In this document: positions 33,701 to 41,739 of the stretch, one piece after another
How the letters are laid out: every line of letters starts with the position of its first letter
Numbering within the stretch: position 1 is the stretch's first letter
Assembly: GCA_040403095.1 (NCBI GenBank)
Contig: JBBALI010000002.1
Coordinates: 62,001-126,000, forward strand
DNA length: 64,000 nucleotides
Direction: 5' to 3'
Source: JAQVCM01 sp040403095
GTDB lineage: Bacteria; Bacteroidota; Bacteroidia; Flavobacteriales_D; Crocinitomicaceae
Notes under the pieces: model-generated
What the model was told of the DNA's origin: nothing
The model's database searches: none
The model's input: the letters and a program-made list of their open reading frames with translations, nothing else
Translations under genes and position numbers: made by a program

Positions 33701-33973
33701 TTACCGAGAAATACGCTCAGGTGGCCAACTTTTAGCATCTTCAATCGCTAAGTTCGCCCATTGCATCGTTTGTGGTTTGATGTTCAAAAAAGGAAGACGC
33801 TCCAATTGCTCAAGAATGTCTTCCAATGCAAATTCAATCGTTTGTTGCTTCAAAGCAATGATCTTTTTTAAAATAATGGCATTTTCTGGATTCGTTTTTT
33901 CTAACAATTTGGCTTCTTTTTCTAATTCAGTGAAAAAACTAAGCGCACATTTTTTAAATTTAGACATACTCAA
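33701..33973 (-). CDS. Small helical hypothetical protein
   Basis: A 90-residue, almost fully helical protein (FKKCALSFFTELEKEAKLLE and following). It has no signal peptide or membrane segment. Gaps of 2 bases on each side place it firmly in the operon. I do not recognise a family. Confidence 0.55.
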   Translation of the reverse strand: MSMSKFKKCALSFFTELEKEAKLLEKTNPENAIILKKIIALKQQTIEFALEDILEQLERLPFLNIKPQTMQWANLAIEDAKSWPPERISR

Positions 33974-33975
33974 AA

Positions 33976-34437
33976 TTATTTTTTGGCATTAATTTTTTGC
34001 TTGTTTTTCAACTGCAACTTTTTAAAGTTTATCTCAAGTGTTTTTAAATCTTCGTTTTCAAAATGATTTTCATTGCAAAATCTAAGAAAATCATTGGTCA
34101 CTGAAAGTAAAATCTGTATAATATCACCAAGTTTTTCATGGGTATAACATTCTATCTTGTCATATCTTAAACAATTGATTTCAATCATTTCATTCCCCGA
34201 ATAGTCGACAATCCACTTGTAGGGACCATCCATGAAATGGAATTTGTAATATCCTTCTTCTTTAAAGGTTAAGAGTTGCAAAAGGCCCTCTAACCACCAA
34301 GATAAAATCACCTCAGGAAAATCATTCCAAACAGGATCTGGGAAAAATTGATTTTCTATTTCCAAATAGATTTCGCCAGTACTCACTCCTTTTGGATTGA
34401 ATTTATAGGATTTTGTATCAACGATTATTTTGAACAT
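33976..34437 (-). CDS. Hypothetical Trp-rich immunity-like protein
   Basis: A 153-residue protein with a distinctive core DPVWNDFPEVILSWWLEGLL followed by FHFMDGPYKW, a combination I associate with small proteins annotated near polymorphic toxins. The C-terminus is a lysine-rich helix. No signal peptide. It lies 3 bases from the lipoprotein gene upstream. The family name is uncertain. Confidence 0.55.
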   Translation of the reverse strand: MFKIIVDTKSYKFNPKGVSTGEIYLEIENQFFPDPVWNDFPEVILSWWLEGLLQLLTFKEEGYYKFHFMDGPYKWIVDYSGNEMIEINCLRYDKIECYTHEKLGDIIQILLSVTNDFLRFCNENHFENEDLKTLEINFKKLQLKNKQKINAKK

Positions 34438-34440
34438 GAC

Positions 34441-34899
34441 TTACTTTTTGCAATTATAATTTAATTGATATTTTTCCACAGAAAGATCATTTATAAATGA
34501 AATAACATCACAAATAAAGTCATCCGGATTTTTGCTAATTCGAACCGTTTTAGACTGACCGTTTTTTTTAAATGTAAAATTCATAGCTGTAACTTCACCA
34601 ATTTCTGATTGTTTTAAATCATCGATATTATATTTTGATATTTTTTTAAGTTTATCATTTGGTTCAAGATTTTCATACAATTGCATTACGGTATCTTGTG
34701 GCATCAATTCATCTTTTAAATAACGATCCTCGAATGAATTGTTTGTCAGAGTTATTCTGCTTTTTGTGCCAGTTGAAGTAGCATCCGTTTCAATAATTAT
34801 TTTGAACGATTCAATTTTCACATTTTTACTTGTGTTATTTTGCACATTTTGACATGAGACTAAAATGATTATAATTAGAAATGGTAGTATTTTATTCAT
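34441..34899 (-). CDS. Small lipoprotein
   Basis: A 152-residue protein: signal peptide with lipobox LVSC at about residue 16, then a polar beta-rich domain of about 130 residues. Two internal Cys residues could form a disulfide in the periplasm. It is the first gene of the tight run 34899 to 30303. Function unknown. Confidence 0.6.
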   Translation of the reverse strand: MNKILPFLIIIILVSCQNVQNNTSKNVKIESFKIIIETDATSTGTKSRITLTNNSFEDRYLKDELMPQDTVMQLYENLEPNDKLKKISKYNIDDLKQSEIGEVTAMNFTFKKNGQSKTVRISKNPDDFICDVISFINDLSVEKYQLNYNCKK

Positions 34900-34926
34900 G
34901 AAGTTATTGTTAAAGTTATGAGTAGT

Positions 34927-35646
34927 TTAATTTTGCAGACTATCTAGAAGTAATATCCTATTCTTAACATGTTCCAAAAAATAATTACAATTTTGATTTA
35001 AATATATTTTGTAAAATTCCATTGCTCTATTATAATCTTTTTTTTCAAGAAGCTGATCCGCCTTGGACAAGATTTTAGTACATTCTTTTTTCTCTTCAAG
35101 TCTGTTTTTATTATGTGTGAGGATTTCGATCATTTCTCTTGTGTGAGGATCTCCGGGTATTATACTTTCCGCACGCCAATATAAGTCCAATGCAATTTCG
35201 AGAAGGGAACTATTTTCTGTGGATTGTGCAACTTGATATAATTTATCTGCTGATTGTAGCGTTGAACGAAATGCACAAGCAGCTGTTTCACATTCCGGTC
35301 TGATCTGCCACTGCTTAGTGGTTTTTCTAAAAAATAAAGGCATTGAATCCAATGAATTGTTTATCAATACATGAAGTTTATTTCTCGTTCGCACAAATGT
35401 TAATGTGTCAAAATTCCCAAGTTCAAGAATAGAAATCGTGTCATTTTTCAATTCCCAGTAAGCATAATGTGTCGAGTCTTCGGACGTTAAGATACAAATA
35501 TGTGATCTGTTAAAACTAAGATATGTAGCCTCCTTTGCATATGTGCTAAAAGTCTTAGCATGATAACACCCAAGCGTTTTTTCATAAGGTGTTTTACACG
35601 ATGAGAGAAATATCAAAAAAGAAAAGATGTAAAACTTTGATTTCAT
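34927..35646 (-). CDS. Lipoprotein with TPR-like C-terminus
   Basis: A 239-residue protein. The start is taken at ATG 35646 because it begins a proper signal peptide with lipobox LSSC; the upstream extension adds unrelated residues. The mature part has an N-terminal beta region (CYHAKTFSTYAKEATYLSF) and C-terminal helical repeats (LLEKKDYNRAMEFYKIYL) of TPR type. Function unknown. Confidence 0.6.
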   Translation of the reverse strand: MKSKFYIFSFLIFLSSCKTPYEKTLGCYHAKTFSTYAKEATYLSFNRSHICILTSEDSTHYAYWELKNDTISILELGNFDTLTFVRTRNKLHVLINNSLDSMPLFFRKTTKQWQIRPECETAACAFRSTLQSADKLYQVAQSTENSSLLEIALDLYWRAESIIPGDPHTREMIEILTHNKNRLEEKKECTKILSKADQLLEKKDYNRAMEFYKIYLNQNCNYFLEHVKNRILLLDSLQN

Positions 35647-35783
35647 TTTTATTAGATATTTGGAACCAATTTTATATACAATTTGCAAATGAATTCGTTT
35701 AAAAAACACTATTGCTTAAGGATTTAAGCTATTAACGACAGGTTTACTACTAAAATATTTCCAAGAACATGCTAATAGTATCC

Positions 35784-36290
35784 TCATTCAGTATTAACTT
35801 TTTGATATTTCGACCAATCACTAGGGTTGTTTTTGGGTATTAAAGCATCAACAATTTTGCCTTTATAGAATTCAATTTTAAAGTACATAACGATTTCATG
35901 GGGCAGATTTGTATATTCAACTGGCAATTCAGGAATCGAATTTATTCTGGAGACAGAAGCAATTTTAGAAAAACGAACAGTAATACTATCACCTTCTAAT
36001 GACCAAGTTCCAGTCATGTTTACTCTTGGAATTGAACTGTAAGGATTAATTATTGTATCAATTTCAAGTTTGGCGGTATTTGAAGCGTTTAATATTAGGG
36101 TACTTGTGATCGTCGTGTCAACTTTAGAAATATATGATGTTGAATGCATATCACCAAAAGAATGTCCTGGCTCTACATGAATTCCGATTTTTGCGATATG
36201 TTTATATACTCCAATTATCAAACTGTCTGCTTGTCCAAAGACCGTTGCGGAAGTAAAAATAAATGTCAGTATGATTAATATTTGTTTCAT
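35784..36290 (-). CDS. Secreted hypothetical protein
   Basis: A 168-residue protein starting at ATG 36290 with a signal peptide (MKQILIILTFIFTSATVFGQ). The mature domain is beta-rich with a lipocalin-like look (IIGVYKHIAKIG, GTWSLEGDSITVRFS), but family membership is not certain. It is separated from its neighbours by about 140 bases on each side. Confidence 0.6.
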   Translation of the reverse strand: MKQILIILTFIFTSATVFGQADSLIIGVYKHIAKIGIHVEPGHSFGDMHSTSYISKVDTTITSTLILNASNTAKLEIDTIINPYSSIPRVNMTGTWSLEGDSITVRFSKIASVSRINSIPELPVEYTNLPHEIVMYFKIEFYKGKIVDALIPKNNPSDWSKYQKVNTE

Positions 36291-36434
36291 TGTGGTTCTT
36301 AAAATGCTCTTTGATCTAAAACCACGCGAAAGTCGCATGTAATTTTCTACTAAAATATGAATAATGTGTTAGTCGCTGCCAAAAGAGCTTGTTAATTTAC
36401 AGATGCTGATTTTAGGGTCAACCAATCTTTAGTT

Positions 36435-36824
36435 TTATTTTTTGAGGTTTTTTAATTCGTTATAAATGGCATATAAAGTTACCGCACAATCTGCATTAGA
36501 TTTTGGCTGAAACTCCATTATTTCTGGCGTGCGAAATCCTTTTTCTGCAATTGCGCGTCTCAGCACGACTAGCAAATCTTCGTACATTTCATATTCTATT
36601 TCGAAGTGAAGAAATTTGTTCAGAAAGGAAACGTATTCTCCGTCTACAGTTTCAATAAATTTAGCGCCCAACAACTGTTTTCCTCCGTATTTTAATGGTT
36701 TATCAAAAACAATCTTCACTGAGTTATTGGTTCGATCTTCTTCTAAGATTGAAATTAGCTCCAATAATCTTTCATCATTTAAAATGATGTGAATGGCGTG
36801 CTTGTTTATAATCTTAAATTCCAT
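36435..36824 (-). CDS. Hypothetical protein of the immunity-like cluster
   Basis: A 129-residue soluble alpha/beta protein with no signal peptide. It has a central FLHFEIEYEMYEDLLVVLRR helix and no known motif. It lies 27 bases after the gene at 36852, so is probably co-transcribed with it. Confidence 0.55.
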   Translation of the reverse strand: MEFKIINKHAIHIILNDERLLELISILEEDRTNNSVKIVFDKPLKYGGKQLLGAKFIETVDGEYVSFLNKFLHFEIEYEMYEDLLVVLRRAIAEKGFRTPEIMEFQPKSNADCAVTLYAIYNELKNLKK

Positions 36825-36851
36825 AAGGATTCAAATTTTGCGATAAATCAT

Positions 36852-37298
36852 TTATTGCTCCTGTTGGAAAAAACGCACAATCGGACCATAATTGCTTTCA
36901 TCCAAGATCAGTTCAACCAATATATTTTTACCCGGAAATTTTGAATGCAAGTAATAAGTCCAAGCTTGTTGAATTAGTTTACCGATTTCTTCAAAAGTTG
37001 CTTCATTCACCGTATCGGAACAGCCTTCGAATAATTCAAATACTTTGAGCGCGTTCAAATCTTTTTCGATGTCTGTTTTGTTCCTTGAGAGCATACTTTG
37101 ATAAAGCTCCAAACTGAAATATTTGTGCAGAAAAATTCCACCATCAAATTCAATAAGCTCAGGAAAAAGCAACTCTTTGGTGATCAAAAAATCTTCAGGA
37201 TGCACATTGTAACTGATGTATTCAAATTCATCTATCTCATTAGGATTAGACCATTTGTTTTTCCACTGTAAAAACCGTTTATTATTTTTTGAAATCAT
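36852..37298 (-). CDS. Hypothetical protein of the immunity-like cluster
   Basis: A 148-residue acidic, aromatic-rich protein (EFEYISYNVHPEDFLITKEL; later AWTYYLHSKFPGKNILVEL). No signal peptide. Its start overlaps the upstream stop by 4 bases, showing translational coupling. The family is not recognised. Confidence 0.55.
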   Translation of the reverse strand: MISKNNKRFLQWKNKWSNPNEIDEFEYISYNVHPEDFLITKELLFPELIEFDGGIFLHKYFSLELYQSMLSRNKTDIEKDLNALKVFELFEGCSDTVNEATFEEIGKLIQQAWTYYLHSKFPGKNILVELILDESNYGPIVRFFQQEQ

Positions 37299-38065
37299 TT
37301 TTTTGAAAGTTTTTGGTGCGACTTTTTCGTATTCACTAAAGAGTTTAAGATCTCAGTTTCAACATTAAAATTAAGCGATTTTTCAGCTGAAAGATGGTAC
37401 TTTTTCAAATAATTTTTAACAAGTGCCTCAAAATCCTTTCCATCAATATTTTTATCATAAAACTGCTGATTCAATCTGATAAACTTGTTAAATCGTTCAG
37501 AATTTCCGTCAATCGTGCTTTCTAGAATGAAATCATTATCATAAATGCGCTTTGCGAAATCTGTGACAATAATGGATGCCATCTCGTTTTTTTCTGTTAA
37601 ACCAAAGGCAACATTGGATGAAACCTTCAAGTATTTTAAGGATTCAATACTTGCTTGCAGCGATTTACCGATTTGTGGTGTGGAAAAGAAAAATTGAACT
37701 AAATTAAAATCCTCATTCAAAAGAATCTTTTGTGGACTGAAACATTTGGCATTTTGAAAAGAAACAAGTTCATGGGGAACAATTTCCTTTTCCAACTGCT
37801 TCTTAATCAATTCAGCAACACTTTCTGGAACGAATTCTACCAAATCAAAAGGCAACAATTCTAAAAACATTTTTTTGATTTGCCCATCTTTAAGATGGTA
37901 TTCGCATCCAAGTCCAGTCGTTCCGAGATAGTAATCACAGTTTTCGCCATCCACCTCCTTATCCAAGTCAATGAAAATACCGGGGAAAGCAGGAACAAAA
38001 TCGATATTTCCTTCCTTGCAAACGCTTTTTTCCGTAGTATTCTCGACAATGACAAATGACTTCAT
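37295..38065 (-). CDS. Hypothetical protein of the immunity-like cluster
   Basis: A 256-residue soluble protein. The N-terminal half is beta-rich and contains a Gly-rich YYLGTTGLGCEYHLKDG turn. The C-terminal half is helical. No signal peptide and no known domain. It is coupled to the next gene by a 4-base overlap. Confidence 0.55.
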   Translation of the reverse strand: MKSFVIVENTTEKSVCKEGNIDFVPAFPGIFIDLDKEVDGENCDYYLGTTGLGCEYHLKDGQIKKMFLELLPFDLVEFVPESVAELIKKQLEKEIVPHELVSFQNAKCFSPQKILLNEDFNLVQFFFSTPQIGKSLQASIESLKYLKVSSNVAFGLTEKNEMASIIVTDFAKRIYDNDFILESTIDGNSERFNKFIRLNQQFYDKNIDGKDFEALVKNYLKKYHLSAEKSLNFNVETEILNSLVNTKKSHQKLSKK

Positions 38066-38112
38066 ATTTTGACAAAAAGAGATTAGTAAATTTTAGAATT
38101 GAAACCAGCTTG

Positions 38113-38490
38113 TTAAATTACACTTTGTTTCTTTTCAAAATCCAACAGAAAATTATATTGCGAAGCGCATTTTTTGCTTTCAAATGCTCGATCCCAATGT
38201 TCTTTAACAATTTCAAGCATTTCAATGAGTTCTTTTACTCGATTTGGATTCTTTTTCTTTGCTTTTTCTAAATTCTTCAGGATGACTTGGAAATTTTTCT
38301 GTTTTTGCCACGCTAAATCTCTCATAAAATCAAGAAAAACATCGCTGGAACCTTCATTTGGAGAAGAAGGGAAACCGAAAGCTTCCGAGAATTCATTATA
38401 CATGGCATTTTGGGTAAGACATTTTAAAGTATTTATCTCAGCATTTAAGAAATCGATTCCTTGAATTTTTGATATGTAAGTGTTTGCCAT
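38113..38490 (-). CDS. Barstar-like ribonuclease inhibitor (tentative)
   Basis: A 125-residue protein starting at ATG 38490 (MANTYISKIQ); an upstream ATG adds a basic tail with no support. The core EFSEAFGFPSSPNEGSSDVF followed by DFMRDLAW matches the barstar pattern of an aromatic-Gly-Phe-Pro loop, a Gly/Asn turn and an Asp-Leu-Trp helix that blocks a nuclease active site. Barstar homologues commonly serve as immunity proteins for barnase-like toxins. No such toxin is in the window. Confidence 0.5.
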   Translation of the reverse strand: MANTYISKIQGIDFLNAEINTLKCLTQNAMYNEFSEAFGFPSSPNEGSSDVFLDFMRDLAWQKQKNFQVILKNLEKAKKKNPNRVKELIEMLEIVKEHWDRAFESKKCASQYNFLLDFEKKQSVI

Positions 38491-38577
38491 TTTATTTTTT
38501 GCCTTCCTATTGAACATGTAGTATATTGCTCGCAATATGTTGTTTGTTGCTACTCCAGAAAATCGCCTCTGAAAGAC

Positions 38578-38955
38578 TTATTCACTTGTATTTTCTTTGC
38601 GTTTGGAACCAACTTTATAATTTAAAAATATTAGCAAACAAGATACGATTATTATTCCCGAACAAGCAACTAGAAATCCTGGGTCAATTCGTGAACCAAG
38701 AACTGTCATTGTTAGCAATGCGCAAATGATTAATGCTGAACAGGAGAAATTTATTCCAACACTTACTTTAAATTCTTCGTCGGCCGTGCGATTTATAATT
38801 GTTCTCAATAATGAGATAAACAATACTATAACGCATATTGCAGCGAATAAACCCAAAATCAAAAGAAAATCTAGGGACTGCAGACCATCAAGTTGATCTG
38901 CTGAGGCAGTATGCGCTATTAAAAGAAATGTTGCTAAAAGTAAATTTCGATTCAT
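38578..38955 (-). CDS. Small membrane protein with signal peptide
   Basis: A 125-residue protein: cleavable signal peptide (ending TASAD) and three predicted membrane segments (FLLILGLFAAICVIVLFISL, then two more), with a charged C-terminus. No known family. It is 23 bases from the zinc-ribbon-like gene upstream. Membrane immunity proteins often look like this, though other roles are possible. Confidence 0.55.
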   Translation of the reverse strand: MNRNLLLATFLLIAHTASADQLDGLQSLDFLLILGLFAAICVIVLFISLLRTIINRTADEEFKVSVGINFSCSALIICALLTMTVLGSRIDPGFLVACSGIIIVSCLLIFLNYKVGSKRKENTSE

Positions 38956-38978
38956 TCTTTATTCCAATTTTATCGGTA

Positions 38979-39305
38979 TTATTTTTCAGTTCTATATTTC
39001 TTTGTTCCTTCTGTTGTGATATAATGTTGGTTGCATAATGTTGTTTCCCAGCCATCAATAACAGTTTCTCTTCCACTTTTTCCGCATTTTCCGCACATTT
39101 TTTGACTTATGCTATAAACTGCATCAAGAAGTTCCTCAAAAATTTCATTCTCACCAATAAAATCAACCTTTAGGCCAGCCCATTTTTGAAAAACTTCTGT
39201 TATTTCAATGTTTTCAGGTTTATTGTCAAAAATTATATCAACCAAATTTAGCCAACCTTCTCCACAGGTTTTTAGAATCCATTCTTTTGCTGCCTCTCTA
39301 TCCAT
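38979..39305 (-). CDS. Small protein with CxxC...C...H metal-binding motif
   Basis: A 108-residue acidic protein. The C-terminal third holds CGKCGKSG and, 11 residues later, WETTLCNQHY, a Cys-x-x-Cys/Cys-x-x-His set likely to bind one zinc ion. Similar zinc knuckles occur in immunity-type proteins. It starts 13 bases after the gene at 39319. Confidence 0.6.
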   Translation of the reverse strand: MDREAAKEWILKTCGEGWLNLVDIIFDNKPENIEITEVFQKWAGLKVDFIGENEIFEELLDAVYSISQKMCGKCGKSGRETVIDGWETTLCNQHYITTEGTKKYRTEK

Positions 39306-39318
39306 TTTTAGAACCTCT

Positions 39319-39678
39319 CTAAAATTTTAAAATTAAAGCCAAAGTAATTAATCCAATCATTACTGCAATGGCAAAAATCACAAAATCCTTCACGGGATAA
39401 TACTCGTTAATACTATTTTGCCTGCGACAAATAAGGATTGTTTCGCCAGCCTTTTTTCGTGACTTTTGAAAAATTTTATCCAAGAATTCCTTTCCTTGAT
39501 AGATATATTTTATCTCAGCAAAATGTTCTTTTCGTTTTATTCCTTTGGATGAGGTTGAATGTTCAACATGATTTTTAAGCACGAGTGCTTCCGTTTTTTC
39601 TGACCTAAGATCGCGAATGATGGAAAATCCCATCCAACCACTGGCTACCAAACTCAATATTCCTAAAACGATTAACAT
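39319..39678 (-). CDS. DUF3592-like membrane protein
   Basis: A 119-residue protein with an N-terminal membrane segment (MLIVLGILSLVASGWMGFSI), a central beta domain with a KYIYQGKEF strand and a C-terminal segment (FVIFAIAVMIGLITLALIL). This is the DUF3592 layout and it resembles the gene at 32837. It is the first gene of the run, about 180 bases from the YD-like gene upstream. Confidence 0.6.
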   Translation of the reverse strand: MLIVLGILSLVASGWMGFSIIRDLRSEKTEALVLKNHVEHSTSSKGIKRKEHFAEIKYIYQGKEFLDKIFQKSRKKAGETILICRRQNSINEYYPVKDFVIFAIAVMIGLITLALILKF

Positions 39679-39857
39679 GCTTATTATTTTTAAAGTTGTT
39701 ATAAACCCAAATTTGTTTTCATCCTGCTCTTGTACTTTTGCATAATTGCAAAATGTTCTTTGGCTTGAATAATATGAACTGGACTATATTGAAAATCTTA
39801 TCTGTATAAGGCTTAGGGAGTATCTCATTAATTCAAATTCCCCTCAGTTTTTCAACA

Positions 39858-41126
39858 TTATTTCGAATAAAAAAACCGCGTCTCCGAAATCAACTGATCT
39901 TTCTCCCCATCAAAATTTTGATTCACCAAAATGCGCCCAAATTCATCATGTACCAAGAATTGGCTTTTGTGTATTTTCTTCGGTTTCTTGTATTTGAAAT
40001 CATCAAATTTTCCAGTCAAAATCGCATTGTAACCATAACTGTATTTTTTTCCTTTTCGAGTTTTGGTAATGGTCAATCCGTAATAATTTTGATAACTGCT
40101 TTGATACGTCCAAACCTCTGAACGTTTCCTTTTTATTTTTCGTGCGTACAAATTTTCACTTTGCAAGGTGGAATCTGCTTTGTAGGTTTTACTTGCAAGG
40201 ATATTTCCTAAACTGTCAAACGAAATCACGAGAAATTGAGTGATTTTGTACTTGATTTTATTTTCGAAACCAATTTGTTTGTGTGCACTGTTGTAAATCC
40301 AATTCGCTTCATTGAATTTACTTGAATCGCCATTCACTAAGGTACTCATGAATATCAAAACAGTGTCTTTATCACGGTAATTGAAACGAGAAACACGGTG
40401 AACCAATGCATTGTTTGTGCTATCAACATGTTCTGTGGCAGCAAGTGTTCCAAAGGTATCGAAGTGGTAACGAAATCTGTTTTCACGTTCAAATTTTCCT
40501 TTAACATACGAGACCGTTCTTTGCTTCAATTTGTTGGGATAATAAAAAGTAGAATCAACAACCAAGGTGGTATCTTCATCATAAATGCCAACTCCCTTAG
40601 AAATATCCAGGTTGTCGCTAAAAATGGTTTTTCGAACATACGATGCAGTACATATTGAATCTACAATTTCAGTCGGCTTTTCTGCTATTTTTTTTGATTT
40701 TCTGCGTTGCTTTTTGTTTTGTGCTTCAAAAGTAATGTTCATCGGTAAACCCATCGGATACAAGGAATATTCATTGAATGAATTGGGCAGTGGTTGCGGA
40801 CAGTCGATCAGGCTTTTCTCCACAGATTCTAGCGTTAATCTTTCGCCTCTCAAACCGTAATTTGTAAAAGTCCACGAACTATCTTCCCATTCTCCGCCTC
40901 TCAAATTGACTTGTAAAGTATAGATTTCTTTGCTTTTTAAATAGCCAATTTCCCGCGTCAATTCACTAAAAAGTGTATCAGCCTCGTATTCAAAAGTGAC
41001 TCTTTTTGTGATGCTATCAGCGATTGATTGTCTGTGTTGAATCTCACTTTTTTGAGCAAAAAGCGAAGCGAAACCACCAATGAAAATGGCTAAAAAAGTT
41101 GCGATATATCGATTCGAAAAGTCCAT
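39858..41126 (-). CDS. Secreted YD-repeat-like hypothetical protein
   Basis: A 422-residue protein with a signal peptide (ending SLFAQ). The mature part is rich in beta-hairpins of the form FNYRDKDT, FRYHFDTFGTLAATE and ISFDSLGNILASKTY, reminiscent of YD/RHS-type repeats in Bacteroidota secreted proteins. There is no C-terminal toxin domain. It starts next to the stop of the lipoprotein gene at 41127 with no gap. Its link to the immunity-like genes is unclear. Confidence 0.6.
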   Translation of the reverse strand: MDFSNRYIATFLAIFIGGFASLFAQKSEIQHRQSIADSITKRVTFEYEADTLFSELTREIGYLKSKEIYTLQVNLRGGEWEDSSWTFTNYGLRGERLTLESVEKSLIDCPQPLPNSFNEYSLYPMGLPMNITFEAQNKKQRRKSKKIAEKPTEIVDSICTASYVRKTIFSDNLDISKGVGIYDEDTTLVVDSTFYYPNKLKQRTVSYVKGKFERENRFRYHFDTFGTLAATEHVDSTNNALVHRVSRFNYRDKDTVLIFMSTLVNGDSSKFNEANWIYNSAHKQIGFENKIKYKITQFLVISFDSLGNILASKTYKADSTLQSENLYARKIKRKRSEVWTYQSSYQNYYGLTITKTRKGKKYSYGYNAILTGKFDDFKYKKPKKIHKSQFLVHDEFGRILVNQNFDGEKDQLISETRFFYSK

Positions 41127-41522
41127 TTATTTATCAAAATAACCTTCATAAGTCATCGTGCCTTTGGCGTAAATTAAATTAACACTTGCTTTATTTTCCT
41201 CAACGGTCGCACAAATCTCGCAAGTGTCGTTGAAGCTATCGACCGTTTTTAGTCCGCAAAGTGGATCTATTTCATCTTTCGAAATAATGTTAAAATACAC
41301 TTTATCACCATTTTTCATGTCCAATTCCCACTGGTTTTTATGGATTCTAAATTCTGCATTTTTGTCCAGTAACTTGCCATTCATGTGCGTCAAAACAAAT
41401 TTATTTTGCCCCGTTTTATATGGTTTTAAATCGATTTTTTCATCAGTTTTTTTCGAAGAACTAGAACAACCAAAAGTTCCAGCCACAAGACCGACAAGAA
41501 GAATACTATTGCAAATTTTCAT
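41127..41522 (-). CDS. Small lipoprotein
   Basis: A 131-residue lipoprotein with lipobox FGCSS at about residue 19 and a polar mature domain with a CEICATVEENKASVNL strand containing two cysteines. It is directly upstream of the YD-like gene and probably co-transcribed. It is the last minus-strand gene before purH. Function unknown. Confidence 0.6.
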   Translation of the reverse strand: MKICNSILLVGLVAGTFGCSSSSKKTDEKIDLKPYKTGQNKFVLTHMNGKLLDKNAEFRIHKNQWELDMKNGDKVYFNIISKDEIDPLCGLKTVDSFNDTCEICATVEENKASVNLIYAKGTMTYEGYFDK

Positions 41523-41707
41523 TTTGACTTTATTTTGGATTTCAATAAAACAAAAACCTAATATTTATTCACAAATCTATTCTTTTTACGCATTCAAAGC
41601 AAACCAATTTTTAAGAAAAACCAACCACAAAATTCCAAATTCAAACTTTAGGTTTTATTAACTAAACATTTATCTAAAAACATAGCATAATTCTCACTTT
41701 TTTGGGC

Positions 41708-41715
41708 TAATTTTG
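41708..41715 (+). promoter_or_regulatory. -7 element of purH
   Basis: TAATTTTG matches TAnnTTTG exactly and predicts a leader of about 18 bases before ATG 41740. The longer frame beginning with TTG at 41713 would start inside it. Confidence 0.5.
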
Positions 41716-41739
41716 CACCCTATTTCACAGCATCATTTT

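Noticed and set aside
39858..41126. The YD-like gene as the toxin for the immunity-like island
   Set aside because: It is only 422 residues, has no RHS core or C-terminal toxin domain and ends in a beta-rich region.
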